Assembly: GCA_030654695.1 (NCBI GenBank)
Contig: JAURWY010000034.1
Coordinates: 1 to 64,000 of the forward strand
Direction: 5' to 3'
Origin: Polaromonas sp.
GTDB taxonomy: Bacteria > Pseudomonadota > Gammaproteobacteria > Burkholderiales > Burkholderiaceae_C
Length of the DNA stretch: 64,000 nt
In this document: positions 47,752 to 56,352 of the stretch, piece by piece
Layout: each line of letters starts with the position of its first letter
How positions within the stretch are numbered: position 1 is the stretch's first letter
The notes under the pieces: model-generated
What the model was told of the DNA's origin: nothing
The model's input: the letters and a program-made list of their open reading frames with translations, nothing else
Database searches by the model: none
Position numbers and translations under genes: made by a program

Positions 47752-49047
47752 TCACATCAAATTCATGCGTTTTGCCGCCAGCGTCAATTCAGCACGGAAA
47801 TCAGGGTGAGCAATGGCAATCAACTCCCCCGCGCGTTGCTTGGCTGATTTGCCACGCAACTGCGCCACACCAAACTCCGACACGACATAGCTGATGTCGT
47901 TCTTGCTGGTGCTCACGTGGGTGCCAGGGATGAGCGTTGGCACAATCCGGCTGATGGTGTCGTTTTTAGCGGTGGCCGGCAAAACAATGAAAGACTTTCC
48001 ACCCTTTGATCGGTTGGCGGCGCGGACAAAATCAGATTGACCACCGGTGCCGGAATAAGGCAGATGCGCCAGACTTTCTGAACCACACTGGCCTAGCAAA
48101 TCTATTTGCAGAGAGGCATTGATGGTGACCAGATTGTCGTTTTGTGCGGCAAGATAAGGGTCGTTGGTGAAGTCGACCGGGTGCATTTCAAGACCCGGAT
48201 TACGGTCCATGTAGCTGTAAAGTTTTTGCGAGCCAAGCGCAAAGGTGGCAATCGTTTTACCTGTTTGATAGTTTTTTCTGCGGTTGGTCACAGCACCGCT
48301 TTCAATCAAGGTCAAGATGCCGTCACCGATCATTTCAGTGTGAATGCCCAAGTCGTGCTTGGCAGTCAACTGCATCACCACGGCATCGGGAATGCCGCCG
48401 TAACCAATCTGTAGCGTAGAGCCATCCTCGATCATGTCAGCTACATATTTACCAATAGCCTCTTGCACCGGGCCGATCTTTGGCAGCCCCACTTCCATGA
48501 TCGCGTCACTGCTCTCAATCAAGGCGGTCACCTGCGAAATATGCACATGGCAATTGCCCATGGCATAAGGCACATGGGGATTGACTTCCAACACCACAGC
48601 ACGCGCCTTCTTGATGGCCGCCATGGTGTAGTCCGTCCCCAGACTGAGCGAAAAATAGCCATGGTTGTCCATCGGCGAAGCCATCGCCATCACCACATCA
48701 GCCGCCATCTGACCGCGGTCGATCAAGCTGGGCATTTCAGAAAAATAGCTGGGAATGAAATCAACCCATCCCCCCACACCACCGGCGCGCGAAGCGGCAC
48801 CAAAGAAAAAAGCGACATGCCGAACGTGATCTGCAGTTTCTGCGTCAAAGTAGGCAAACTTGCGCACCGCTAGGATCTGGCCAACTTTGATGTCGTGAAA
48901 GCGTCGTCGCTGTTCAGACAACTCGGTCAGCAACGTTGGCGGCTCTCCGACGCCAGTGGGAACGATGATGAAGTCGCCATCATGAAGGAGCTCTAAAGCA
49001 TCGGCCGCGCTGCAACGTTTGCTTCGGTATAAATCTTGTACGGACAT
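47752..49047 (-). CDS. Acetyl-CoA hydrolase/CoA-transferase family protein
   Basis: The 431-residue family I CoA-transferase resembles the 4-hydroxybutyrate CoA-transferase/Cat1 group: an N-terminal half with GDFIIVPTGVGEPPTLLTEL, then GYGGIPDAV (CoA-binding glycine loop) and the catalytic-glutamate region HTEMIGDGILTLIESG. The C-terminal part has VSEFGVAQLRGKSAKQRA, where the last arginine region closes the family signature. It would transfer CoA from acetyl- or succinyl-CoA to a carboxylic acid. It is the last gene of the leftward arm of the catabolic island, convergent with glnD (5 bp gap). Confidence 0.9.
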   Translation of the reverse strand: MSVQDLYRSKRCSAADALELLHDGDFIIVPTGVGEPPTLLTELSEQRRRFHDIKVGQILAVRKFAYFDAETADHVRHVAFFFGAASRAGGVGGWVDFIPSYFSEMPSLIDRGQMAADVVMAMASPMDNHGYFSLSLGTDYTMAAIKKARAVVLEVNPHVPYAMGNCHVHISQVTALIESSDAIMEVGLPKIGPVQEAIGKYVADMIEDGSTLQIGYGGIPDAVVMQLTAKHDLGIHTEMIGDGILTLIESGAVTNRRKNYQTGKTIATFALGSQKLYSYMDRNPGLEMHPVDFTNDPYLAAQNDNLVTINASLQIDLLGQCGSESLAHLPYSGTGGQSDFVRAANRSKGGKSFIVLPATAKNDTISRIVPTLIPGTHVSTSKNDISYVVSEFGVAQLRGKSAKQRAGELIAIAHPDFRAELTLAAKRMNLM

Positions 49048-49154
49048 AGTGGGCTAAGTTGGTTCGGGTCAATTCTGTTCAACCCATCGTACAGGGCCAC
49101 AACAACGCTTTATACCAAGACTTACCCGCATTCCAGGGCCTTTTTGAGCCCACC

Positions 49155-49991
49155 TCAGGCCCGCGGGAAATGCCCCGGCGCGCTGGCCGTTGCAGCACCT
49201 TGCCCCGGTGGCAAGGTTTCATCCCAGAGCCGCGCGATATACCGACCGCCGCTGTGTCCATTGGACGCATCCGAACACAACCAGGCAATGCCACGTCGCA
49301 TGATGGCCGCCGGCAACAAGTTACCGTCAGCACCTCGCTTGTTGGCGCTGGGCGGCAGCAAATCTGTGTCGGCAGCGCCGCCCGGCAAGTAGACGTTGAT
49401 ATCGACACCGCGCCCCTCAAGTTCTTGAGCCCAGACACGCGACATGGCCTCCAAGGCTGCCTTAGACGGGCCGTAGGGTGAATAACCGCGCCGCACCATC
49501 GTCGGGTCGCTGGTTGACACATTGATAATTTTGCCAAAGCCTTGGGTCAGCATATGCGGCACACAGGCGCGGGTCATGTTGAACACGCCATTGACATTGG
49601 TGTCGATGATTCGGCGCCAATGATCGGGGTCAATGTCCCAGAAATTAACCGGCACGGTGTTGAAGGTTTCACTGATCAACCGCATGCCGATACCGGCGTT
49701 GTTGACAAGCGCGTGTAATGCGCCATAGCGCACCAGAGTCGCGTTGACCAGAGACTGGCAGCTGTTGAAATCGCTGACGTCGGCGGCCATGCCCATCATG
49801 CAGTCCTTGCCGGCAATGGCTTCTGCCATGGCGATGGTTTCGGCCATAGCCGCTGATTCAGACGAACCCGTCACAACGACCTTGGCACCCTGCTCTACAA
49901 GCGCCAGCGCCATTTCCCGGCCAAGGCCCCGAACACCTCCGGTGACCACAATCACACGGTCAACCAGAGACGCATCTTTGATTTCAGACAT
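49155..49991 (-). CDS. SDR-family oxidoreductase of the island
   Basis: The 278-residue classical SDR has a cofactor site TGGVRGLG, NNAGIG, a serine in NVSTSD and the catalytic YGPSK. The C-terminal region (GGAADTDLLPPSANKRG, then LWDETLPPGQGAA) is longer than in FabG-type enzymes. The substrate is unknown; it presumably oxidises or reduces a hydroxyl in the pathway of the neighbouring genes. It lies 54 bp after a TctC gene and 107 bp before the CoA-transferase gene on the same strand. Confidence 0.88.
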   Translation of the reverse strand: MSEIKDASLVDRVIVVTGGVRGLGREMALALVEQGAKVVVTGSSESAAMAETIAMAEAIAGKDCMMGMAADVSDFNSCQSLVNATLVRYGALHALVNNAGIGMRLISETFNTVPVNFWDIDPDHWRRIIDTNVNGVFNMTRACVPHMLTQGFGKIINVSTSDPTMVRRGYSPYGPSKAALEAMSRVWAQELEGRGVDINVYLPGGAADTDLLPPSANKRGADGNLLPAAIMRRGIAWLCSDASNGHSGGRYIARLWDETLPPGQGAATASAPGHFPRA

Positions 49992-50045
49992 TTTAGAATT
50001 CCATTTTTTTTGAATGAACTGAGCGGTACAACGGCGGATTGATAG

Positions 50046-51020
50046 CTAGTTGATGGAAGCCCCCGACAAACGAATAACTTTTGTCAAACGCTCAGTATCC
50101 TTTTTGAGTTGCGCGTCAAACTGTGCCGTGCTGCCCCCCACCACGTCCCCGCCGGCCAATTTGATGATTTCAATCAGCGCCGGATCCCTGAGTGCGCGAC
50201 TGGTTTCTTCCTGCAGTCTGGCCACAATCTCGGGCGGCGTGCGAGCTGGGGCCAAGAGTCCAAACCAACCGGTCAACTCATAGTCAGGAATGCCCAGGGC
50301 CTCAGCGACAGTCGGCACGTCAGGCAACAGCAGCGAGCGTTTAGCCGAGGTCACTGCCAACGGTTTGAGGCGGCCGTTTTTGACAAACTGCAAGGCCACG
50401 GGAAGGTTGACAAAGCCGACCTGCAAGGAACCACCAAGATGGTCGGTGGTGGCTTGTGCATTGCCTTGGTAGGCAATATGCGTGAACTTGGCGCCCGTTT
50501 TGACGGCCAGAAGCTCTGCGGCCAGGTAGCTGGAACTACCGGCCCCCGGACTGCCATAGTTCAATTTTCCGGGCTCTTTTTTGGCAAGCTCAACAAGATC
50601 CTTGAGAGAGTTCACGCCAAGCGCTGGGTTCACGGTGATCACGTTGAGCATCTGGGCCACCTCAATGATCGGCGTCAAGTCCTTTGACGGACTGAAAGGC
50701 ATGTTGGCGAAAAGTACAGGGTTCACAGCCAGCGGCAAACCATTGATCAGGATGGTGTGTCCATCCGGTGCCGACTTCGCCACAAAGTCACTGCCAATGT
50801 TCGTCGCTGCACCGGGTTTGTATTCCACAAGCACCGGTTTTCCCAGTGTGTCCTGTAGCCTTAAAGCGATAGCCCGCGCAAAAATATCGGCAGTGCCCCC
50901 GGGGGTTGCTGCAACAATAATTTTTATTGGCTTGCTCGGGTACTGTTGCGCAAAGCCGATATTAGGCAAGCTACTGGTTAGCAAAATGGAGACGATTGAA
51001 AACAGGAAATAGCGACGCAT
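50046..51020 (-). CDS. Bug/TctC solute-binding protein, copy 2
   Basis: The 324-residue protein has a signal peptide (MRRYFLFSIVSILLTSSLPNIGFA) and Bug motifs: YPSKPIKIIVAATPGGTADIF (first carboxylate loop), VEYKPGAATNIGSDFVAK and LLPDVPTVAEALGIPDYEL. It aligns without gaps with the TctC protein encoded at 51171-52145, including identical blocks such as HIAYQGNAQATTDH. It probably delivers a carboxylate to a transporter encoded elsewhere, or acts in signalling. Confidence 0.93.
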   Translation of the reverse strand: MRRYFLFSIVSILLTSSLPNIGFAQQYPSKPIKIIVAATPGGTADIFARAIALRLQDTLGKPVLVEYKPGAATNIGSDFVAKSAPDGHTILINGLPLAVNPVLFANMPFSPSKDLTPIIEVAQMLNVITVNPALGVNSLKDLVELAKKEPGKLNYGSPGAGSSSYLAAELLAVKTGAKFTHIAYQGNAQATTDHLGGSLQVGFVNLPVALQFVKNGRLKPLAVTSAKRSLLLPDVPTVAEALGIPDYELTGWFGLLAPARTPPEIVARLQEETSRALRDPALIEIIKLAGGDVVGGSTAQFDAQLKKDTERLTKVIRLSGASIN

Positions 51021-51120
51021 AAATACTCCCAGTCGGTGAAAAAAGTTTGAGAATAATGCAAACAGGCCGTCAGCACCAGATCGGCGCCTTATTAGGTTGG
51101 CCAGAAACGCTACGAACAGG

Positions 51121-51146
51121 CCTCACCGAGAGGGCTCGGCTCCTAC
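51121..51146 (-). repeat. REP-like palindrome between the two tctC copies
   Basis: On the minus strand the sequence is GTAGGAG, then the hairpin CCGAG-CCCT-CTCGG, then TGAGG. A GTAG/GTGG tetranucleotide followed by a short hairpin is the pattern of REP elements mobilised by RAYT transposases. Only one clear unit is seen in the 150 bp gap, so this is tentative. Confidence 0.35.
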
Positions 51147-51170
51147 AAACACAATCCGCACGCCCCTCGG

Positions 51171-52145
51171 CTACTTCGCAGTGGAGCCTGCAAGCTGAAT
51201 GACTTCGGTGAGACGATCCGTGTCTTTTTTGATGCGTGCATCGAACTGCGCACTGGTGCCACCAACCACGTCACCTCCAGCCGCTTTGATGAGCTCTATC
51301 AGTGCTGGATCCTTCAAAGCCTTGCTGACTTCTTCCTGCAAGCGAGCAACGATCTCTGGCGGGGTTTTTGCCGGGGCCATCAGGCCGAACCAGCCATTCA
51401 TCACATAGTCTGAAATGCCCAAAGCTTCCGCGACCGTTGGCACATCAGGCAACAAAGGCGATCTTTTCGCCGAAGTGACGGCCAGCGCCTTGAGTTTGCC
51501 GCCTTTGACGAATTGCAATGCTACCGGCAGATTGACAAACCCAACTTGCAATGTGCCGCCAATGTGATCCGTGGTGGCCTGTGCGTTGCCTTGGTACGCA
51601 ATGTGGGTGATTTTGGCTCCGGTTTTAATCGCCAACAGTTCGGCGGAAAAGTAACCTGAACTTCCCACACCCGTTGTGCCGTAATTGAATTTGCCCGGGT
51701 CCTTTTTGATCAACTGCACCAGCTCTTTCATTGAGTTCACAGGAACGCTCGGATGAACCGTCACGACATTCAACATCTCGGCGACTTCGATGATGGGTGT
51801 TAAGTCTTTGGAGGGGTTGAAAGGCAGGTTGGCGAAAAGCAGAGGATTGACAGACAGCGTGATGCCATTGATCAGCAAGGTGTAGCCGTCTGCCGCAGAC
51901 TTGGCCACATAGTTGGTTCCTATATTGGTGCTCGCGCCTGGTTTGTAGTCGATGATGACCGGTTTGCCCAAGGCATCCTGCAACTTGAGGGCAATGGCAC
52001 GTGCAAAGATATCAGAGGTGCCACCCGGTGTTGCCGGCACGACGATGCGGACGGGTTTGACGGGGTATGACTGCGCGACGGCAAACTGTGAAAAAAGCGA
52101 AGCCATACACAGGGGGACAAAAGCAAACAATAAACGACGACGCAT
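51171..52145 (-). CDS. Bug/TctC solute-binding protein, copy 1
   Basis: The 324-residue protein starts at ATG 52145 with a signal peptide (MRRRLLFAFVPLCMASLFSQFAVA) and shows Bug motifs YPVKPVRIVVPATPGGTSDIF, IDYKPGASTNIGTNYVAK and LLPDVPTVAEALGISDYVM. It is the first gene of the leftward arm, divergent from the LysR gene by 226 bp, and so is the most likely direct target of that regulator. The frame upstream to 52181 was not used because the signal peptide begins at 52145. Close similarity to the next gene indicates a tandem duplication. Confidence 0.93.
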   Translation of the reverse strand: MRRRLLFAFVPLCMASLFSQFAVAQSYPVKPVRIVVPATPGGTSDIFARAIALKLQDALGKPVIIDYKPGASTNIGTNYVAKSAADGYTLLINGITLSVNPLLFANLPFNPSKDLTPIIEVAEMLNVVTVHPSVPVNSMKELVQLIKKDPGKFNYGTTGVGSSGYFSAELLAIKTGAKITHIAYQGNAQATTDHIGGTLQVGFVNLPVALQFVKGGKLKALAVTSAKRSPLLPDVPTVAEALGISDYVMNGWFGLMAPAKTPPEIVARLQEEVSKALKDPALIELIKAAGGDVVGGTSAQFDARIKKDTDRLTEVIQLAGSTAK

Positions 52146-52371
52146 GAAGACTCCAGTGAAACAAAAATGAATGTTTCCCACTAAGCACTTAACGTGCCCG
52201 ATGAGCCCAAGGGCGCTGCTTCACAGCGCGAATAAATGAACCCTCCAGGGGCAATACGCTGTGGGCGTGTTTGACTGAAAGGTATTCGAAAAAGCCAGCT
52301 TTTAAGATATCCGCAGTATTTCCTTTGTATGATATTATTTTCTCATTCCATAACTTGCAGGACATATCAAA
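52146..52371. promoter_or_regulatory. Divergent control region of the catabolic island
   Basis: The 226 bp gap between the tctC arm and lysR is AT-rich near lysR. It contains a perfect hairpin GCGCTG-CTTCA-CAGCGC at 52213-52229 and an inverted repeat ATGA-N10-TCAT at 52329-52346, about 26 bp before the lysR start, which could be part of a LysR site (the T-N11-A type is not exact). No coding frame in it is convincing. Confidence 0.45.
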
Positions 52372-53283
52372 ATGGAGTGGACACAACGTCTGCGTATGCG
52401 TCAGCTGTACTTGCTGGTTGCACTTTACGAGACTCGTAATATCAGCCACACGGCGACGCAAATGGGTGTGACCCAGCCTGGCCTGTCAAAATTTTTAGGC
52501 GAGCTCGAAGAAGACCTGAACGTCAAACTATTTAAGCGCAACTCGCGCGGACTCACACCCACTGAATTTTGTACCGCACTGGTAACGCATGCAAAAGCCA
52601 TCATTGGAGAACTGGATCGCACGCAGGCAACCATCAGTTTGATGTCAATTGGAGCGTCGGGCAATTTGGTGGTGGGCACCACTCCAACTGTCGCCACACA
52701 ATTGTTGCCGCTCGCTATCGGGTATTTCAGGAAAAAATTTCCGGATGCTTATCTCAACATCATTGAAAATCGGCTGGATACTTTGCTTCCGCAACTGGAA
52801 GAAGGACGGGTGGATCTGGTGATCACCCGCACCGACCAGGCCCGGCTGGATGCCGGTGTCCGCTGCGACATCCTTTACCCTGAGCAGATCCGCATCGTGG
52901 TCGGTGCCAATCACCCCTTGGCCAAAAAACGAAAAGTAGACTGGCCCGATGTCCTTCGCTACCCTTGGATCATTCCGCCCAAAGTGAGTCCGCTCAGGCG
53001 GGAGCTAGAGCACGAATTAGCCCTCGCCGGCCAACCTCCACCACGTTATCGTGTCGAGACTGGCTCGACCCTCCTCATCGTGACCATGCTTCAGGACGGC
53101 GATCTTGTCGCGCCCATGTCTGCTCGGCTGATGCACTATTTTCAGGGGCTCAAACAGGTGGTTCCGCTACCACTGCCTTACTTGCGGGAAGGCAGCGTTG
53201 GCGTTATTCGTCGTCGCGAAGCAACCGAGTCTCCCCTGTTAAAAGCATTTATGGAAGGCTTGCGTCGGCATGCTGGGGCTTGA
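52372..53283 (+). CDS. LysR-family transcriptional regulator
   Basis: The 303-residue regulator has an N-terminal winged helix-turn-helix (about 8-66, with ISHTATQMGVTQPGLSKFL and LFKRNSRGLTPTEF) and a two-lobed effector domain (about 95-300). LysR proteins usually respond to a pathway metabolite and control divergent genes. Its position between the tctC arm and the monooxygenase arm makes it the likely regulator of the whole island. The effector is unknown, presumably a carboxylate of the pathway. Confidence 0.94.
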   Translation: MEWTQRLRMRQLYLLVALYETRNISHTATQMGVTQPGLSKFLGELEEDLNVKLFKRNSRGLTPTEFCTALVTHAKAIIGELDRTQATISLMSIGASGNLVVGTTPTVATQLLPLAIGYFRKKFPDAYLNIIENRLDTLLPQLEEGRVDLVITRTDQARLDAGVRCDILYPEQIRIVVGANHPLAKKRKVDWPDVLRYPWIIPPKVSPLRRELEHELALAGQPPPRYRVETGSTLLIVTMLQDGDLVAPMSARLMHYFQGLKQVVPLPLPYLREGSVGVIRRREATESPLLKAFMEGLRRHAGA

Positions 53284-53631
53284 TAATTTTCATAAGCCAG
53301 TCCACGCCTTGAAAGTGGCTTTGGGTTGAATGCGACTGATCGCAGTTGCTCTCGCGTTTCGCACCATAGACGAACTTTTTAGACCACATCGCACTGATGT
53401 TGTGCTACCGCGGGTTTTCCCCAGATCGCCATTCAGTGAGGCGGATCAAAGGCGCACCAATGTGCAGTCGTTTCATCGTCCCGTCCCCCGCTTTCAATGC
53501 AAAATCAACTTGTAGTCATTCTCTAATTTGTATGAACCCATTAACTTTTGATATGGCTTAACTATTTACCGCTTGTACAAAACTAGGTTGTGGCCGATCA
53601 TCCGCCCCTTATTCACTTGCACAGATTCCCT
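53284..53631. promoter_or_regulatory. Non-coding leader before the monooxygenase operon
   Basis: This 348 bp stretch holds no convincing gene; a 61-codon frame at 53330-53515 has no family features. It becomes AT-rich towards the right and includes a perfect 8 bp palindrome TTGTACAA at 53573-53580, 51 bp before the monooxygenase start, and a TTGATA-like element near 53548 that could be a promoter -35. It is the likely promoter and operator region of the rightward arm. Confidence 0.4.
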
Positions 53632-54828
53632 ATGACTCCCTCTCATGTATTGATTGCCGGGGCAGGCCCGGTTGGTCTGGTCAGCGCACTGAACCTGGCC
53701 ACGGCCGGCATTTCCGTCACAGTTTTTGAACGCCACACATCGTCCCAAGAAGACCTTCGTGCCTCTACCTTTCACCCGCCAACACTGGACCTGCTGGCTC
53801 GATTTGGGCTGGCGAAGGAACTTGTATCTCAAGGCTTGGTTGCCCGCTACACCCAACAGCGCGATCGCAAAGAAGGTCTCATTGCAGAATTCGACATGGC
53901 CTTGTTAGAAGGCGAAACACAGCACCCATTTCGCTTGCAGTGTGAACAATGGAAACTCAACACCTTGTTGCTAGACCGATTGGCCCTGCTGCCACACGTC
54001 ACCATCATGCTGGGGGCAGAACTGCAGTCTGTTGAGCAGGATGTCGACAGCGTGACTGCGAAAGTCAAAATAGACGGAAAAATCGAAACATTCACCGGTA
54101 ATTACCTCATAGGCGCAGATGGCGCATCGAGCGCTGTCCGTCAGTCACTCGGCATTGAGTTTGAAGGATTTACTTACCCTGAGCGTTTTCTATCGGTGTC
54201 GACTGACTTTGAATACGCAGACCATTTACCGAAGTTGTCGTATGTCAATTACGTCTCAGATCCTGAAGAATGGTGTGTTCTGTTGCGAGTTCCGACCTTG
54301 TGGCGGGTTCTTTTCCCCACTCGTTTGGAAGAGACAGACGAAGAAGTCATGACCGATGCGTCGATTCAGGGGCGACTGCAAAATCTCCTGCCCAAAGACA
54401 GCCCTTACAACGTCGTGCACCGCACGCTCTACAAAGTTCATCAGCGTGTTGCCAAAGAGTTCCGTCGGGGCCGTGTGGCACTTGCCGGCGATGCAGCGCA
54501 CATCAACAATCCGATCGGTGGCATGGGCATGAACGGCGGCGTGCAAGACGCCTTCAATCTGTCGGACAAACTGGTTGAAATTCTGACGTCTGGTGCATCA
54601 CCAGATCTACTCGACCGTTATCAGCGTCAGCGGCGTGCAGTGGCCATTGAGTACATTAATGCCAATACGGCACGCAACAAAAAGAACATCGAAGAGCGCG
54701 ATCCCGTGGCTCGCCAAAAAACCCAGAGCGAACTGCAAGCCATTGCAGCGAGCCCTGCCGCCGCGAAGGATTACCTTCGCAAAACATCCATGATTGATGC
54801 GCTAGAACGCGCGGAGTCCATCGCATGA
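53632..54828 (+). CDS. Class A FAD-dependent monooxygenase
   Basis: The 398-residue flavoprotein of the PHBH/UbiH type has GxGxxG in VLIAGAGPVGLVSAL (about 5-19), the DG motif in LIGADGASSAVRQSLG and the GD motif in VALAGDAAHINNPIGGMGMN (about 280-300). It would hydroxylate an activated ring or similar substrate using NAD(P)H and oxygen. ATG 53632 gives MTPSHVLIAGAGP; an upstream in-frame GTG at 53590 adds residues without support. It opens the rightward arm and overlaps the lyase gene by 4 bp. NicC-like (6-hydroxynicotinate) chemistry is one possibility, but the substrate is not readable. Confidence 0.9.
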   Translation: MTPSHVLIAGAGPVGLVSALNLATAGISVTVFERHTSSQEDLRASTFHPPTLDLLARFGLAKELVSQGLVARYTQQRDRKEGLIAEFDMALLEGETQHPFRLQCEQWKLNTLLLDRLALLPHVTIMLGAELQSVEQDVDSVTAKVKIDGKIETFTGNYLIGADGASSAVRQSLGIEFEGFTYPERFLSVSTDFEYADHLPKLSYVNYVSDPEEWCVLLRVPTLWRVLFPTRLEETDEEVMTDASIQGRLQNLLPKDSPYNVVHRTLYKVHQRVAKEFRRGRVALAGDAAHINNPIGGMGMNGGVQDAFNLSDKLVEILTSGASPDLLDRYQRQRRAVAIEYINANTARNKKNIEERDPVARQKTQSELQAIAASPAAAKDYLRKTSMIDALERAESIA

Positions 54829-55733
54829 AACAAGGTCTCAGCACCAAAACTGGCGCTCAAAAACGCGCAGAACTCAAAGCCCATTTCACCAAGGGACACC
54901 TCGTCGTCGCACCGGGCGTTTTCGAGATGGTCTCGGCCAAGATCGCTGACCAGATGGGCTTTGAAGCCTTGTACATGACGGGCTACGGCACCGTTGCGTC
55001 CTACTTGGGCTTGCCCGACGCGGGTCTGGCCAGCTACACCGACATGGTCAACCGTGTCAGCCAATTTGTCAGCATCACCGACACGCCTCTGATTTGCGAT
55101 GGCGACACGGGTTACGGTGGCTTGCTCAATGTCATGCACACCGTGCGCGGCTATGAAACGGCCGGGGCCTGCGCGATCCAACTTGAAGACCAAGAGTTCC
55201 CGAAAAAATGCGGTCACATGCTGGGCCGCCGGGTGGTGCCCATGCAAGACATGGTCGCCAAGATCAAGGTGGCGGCAGAAACCCGCACCGACAAGAACTT
55301 CCAGATCATCGCCCGCACGGATGCGCGCACGGTTCATGGTCTGGACGAAGCCCTGCGCCGCATGGAGCAATACGCCCGAGCCGGTGCTGACATCCTCTTT
55401 GTCGAAAGTCCGGAGTCGATTGAAGAAATGGAAATCATCGGCAAGGCCTTTGACCTGCCACTGGTCGCCAACATGGTTGAAACGGGACGCACCCCGGTGC
55501 TGACAAAAGAAGAATTGCAGCGCATCGGTTTTGGCCTTGTCATCTTTCCGTCGGCGGCATTCTTGTCGGCGGGCGCCGCCTTTAAAAACGTTTACAGCCA
55601 CATCAAGGCGACGGGTTCAAGTGCCAACTTGGATCAGCCATTGCATGACTTCCAGGACTTCTCCAAGCTGATGGGTTTTGACTGGGTTTCAGATTTTGAC
55701 AAGTCGCATGCTGCTGAGGCGGTGAAACCTTGA
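54825..55733 (+). CDS. Isocitrate lyase/PEP mutase superfamily lyase (2-alkylmalate lyase-like)
   Basis: The 302-residue TIM-barrel enzyme has the metal site DGDTGYGG (about 92-99) and the flexible lyase loop EDQEFPKKCGHMLGRRVVP (about 122-140). The KKCGH motif with its catalytic cysteine marks carbon-carbon lyases (isocitrate, 2-methylisocitrate and 2,3-dimethylmalate lyases) rather than PEP mutases. The products would be pyruvate or a glyoxylate-like fragment plus a dicarboxylate or short acid. With a LeuCD-type hydratase downstream, a (substituted) malate is the expected substrate; this is inference. The start overlaps the monooxygenase stop by 4 bp. Confidence 0.9.
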   Translation: MKQGLSTKTGAQKRAELKAHFTKGHLVVAPGVFEMVSAKIADQMGFEALYMTGYGTVASYLGLPDAGLASYTDMVNRVSQFVSITDTPLICDGDTGYGGLLNVMHTVRGYETAGACAIQLEDQEFPKKCGHMLGRRVVPMQDMVAKIKVAAETRTDKNFQIIARTDARTVHGLDEALRRMEQYARAGADILFVESPESIEEMEIIGKAFDLPLVANMVETGRTPVLTKEELQRIGFGLVIFPSAAFLSAGAAFKNVYSHIKATGSSANLDQPLHDFQDFSKLMGFDWVSDFDKSHAAEAVKP

Positions 55734-56350
55734 GCAAGGAAGACATTTACCGCAAGCAGAACATGGGCAATGCCTCAGGCATTGGCTCACGTTGCGGTCT
55801 GATCCTGGTGGACTTCGTCAATGGATTTGTGGACGAGACGCAGTTTGGTGGTCCTCACATCGTTGAGGCGGTCAAGGCGACAGTGCCCTTGCTGGCAGCT
55901 TTTCGAAAAGCTCAGCTTCCGGTGGTTCACACACGCGTGGTTTTTGCAGATGATGACGCCAATCAAAACGTTTTTTGTCTGAAGGTCCCACCACTGCTGG
56001 AATTAACGGAACACGCGCACGCCTCGCAAATCGTTCCTGAATTGACGCCGATCAAAGGCGAATGGGTCCTGCGCAAGACGTCAGCCTCTGCGTTCTTTTC
56101 GACAGGGCTGTCTGAGTGGCTGCGTCTGCGGGGTGTTGACACCGCCGTGGTTGTGGGCTGCACCACCAGTGGCTGTATTCGTGCGACCGTCGTTGACGCC
56201 ATGCAGTTCAACTTTCGCACCGTCGTGATTGAGGACTGTGTTGGCGACCGGGCCATCGAACCCCACGACGCCAATCTGTTCGACATGCGGCAGAAATATG
56301 CCGATGTCATGCCCCGCGATACGTTTCTTCAATTACTTATGAAAGTTTAA
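55730..56350 (+). CDS. Isochorismatase-family amidohydrolase (maleamate amidase/N-carbamoylsarcosine amidase-like)
   Basis: The 206-residue cysteine hydrolase has a triad D28 (LILVDFVNGF), K116 (VLRKTSASAFFSTGL) and C149 (VVGCTTSGCIRATVVDA). The GCTTSGC form is typical of N-carbamoylsarcosine amidase and NicF-type maleamate amidohydrolase rather than isochorismatase proper. It would release ammonia from an amide. The start is a TTG at 55730 overlapping the previous stop, with a GAGG site 10 bases before it; ATG 55763 is the alternative. It is followed 2 bp later by a maleate-isomerase-like gene, as nicF and nicE work in sequence in nicotinate degradation. Confidence 0.87.
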   Translation: MSKEDIYRKQNMGNASGIGSRCGLILVDFVNGFVDETQFGGPHIVEAVKATVPLLAAFRKAQLPVVHTRVVFADDDANQNVFCLKVPPLLELTEHAHASQIVPELTPIKGEWVLRKTSASAFFSTGLSEWLRLRGVDTAVVVGCTTSGCIRATVVDAMQFNFRTVVIEDCVGDRAIEPHDANLFDMRQKYADVMPRDTFLQLLMKV

Positions 56351-56352
56351 TC

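Noticed and set aside
53330-53515. 61-codon frame in the gap after lysR
   Set aside because: There is no ribosome site, no hydrophobic or domain pattern, and it lies in a likely control region.
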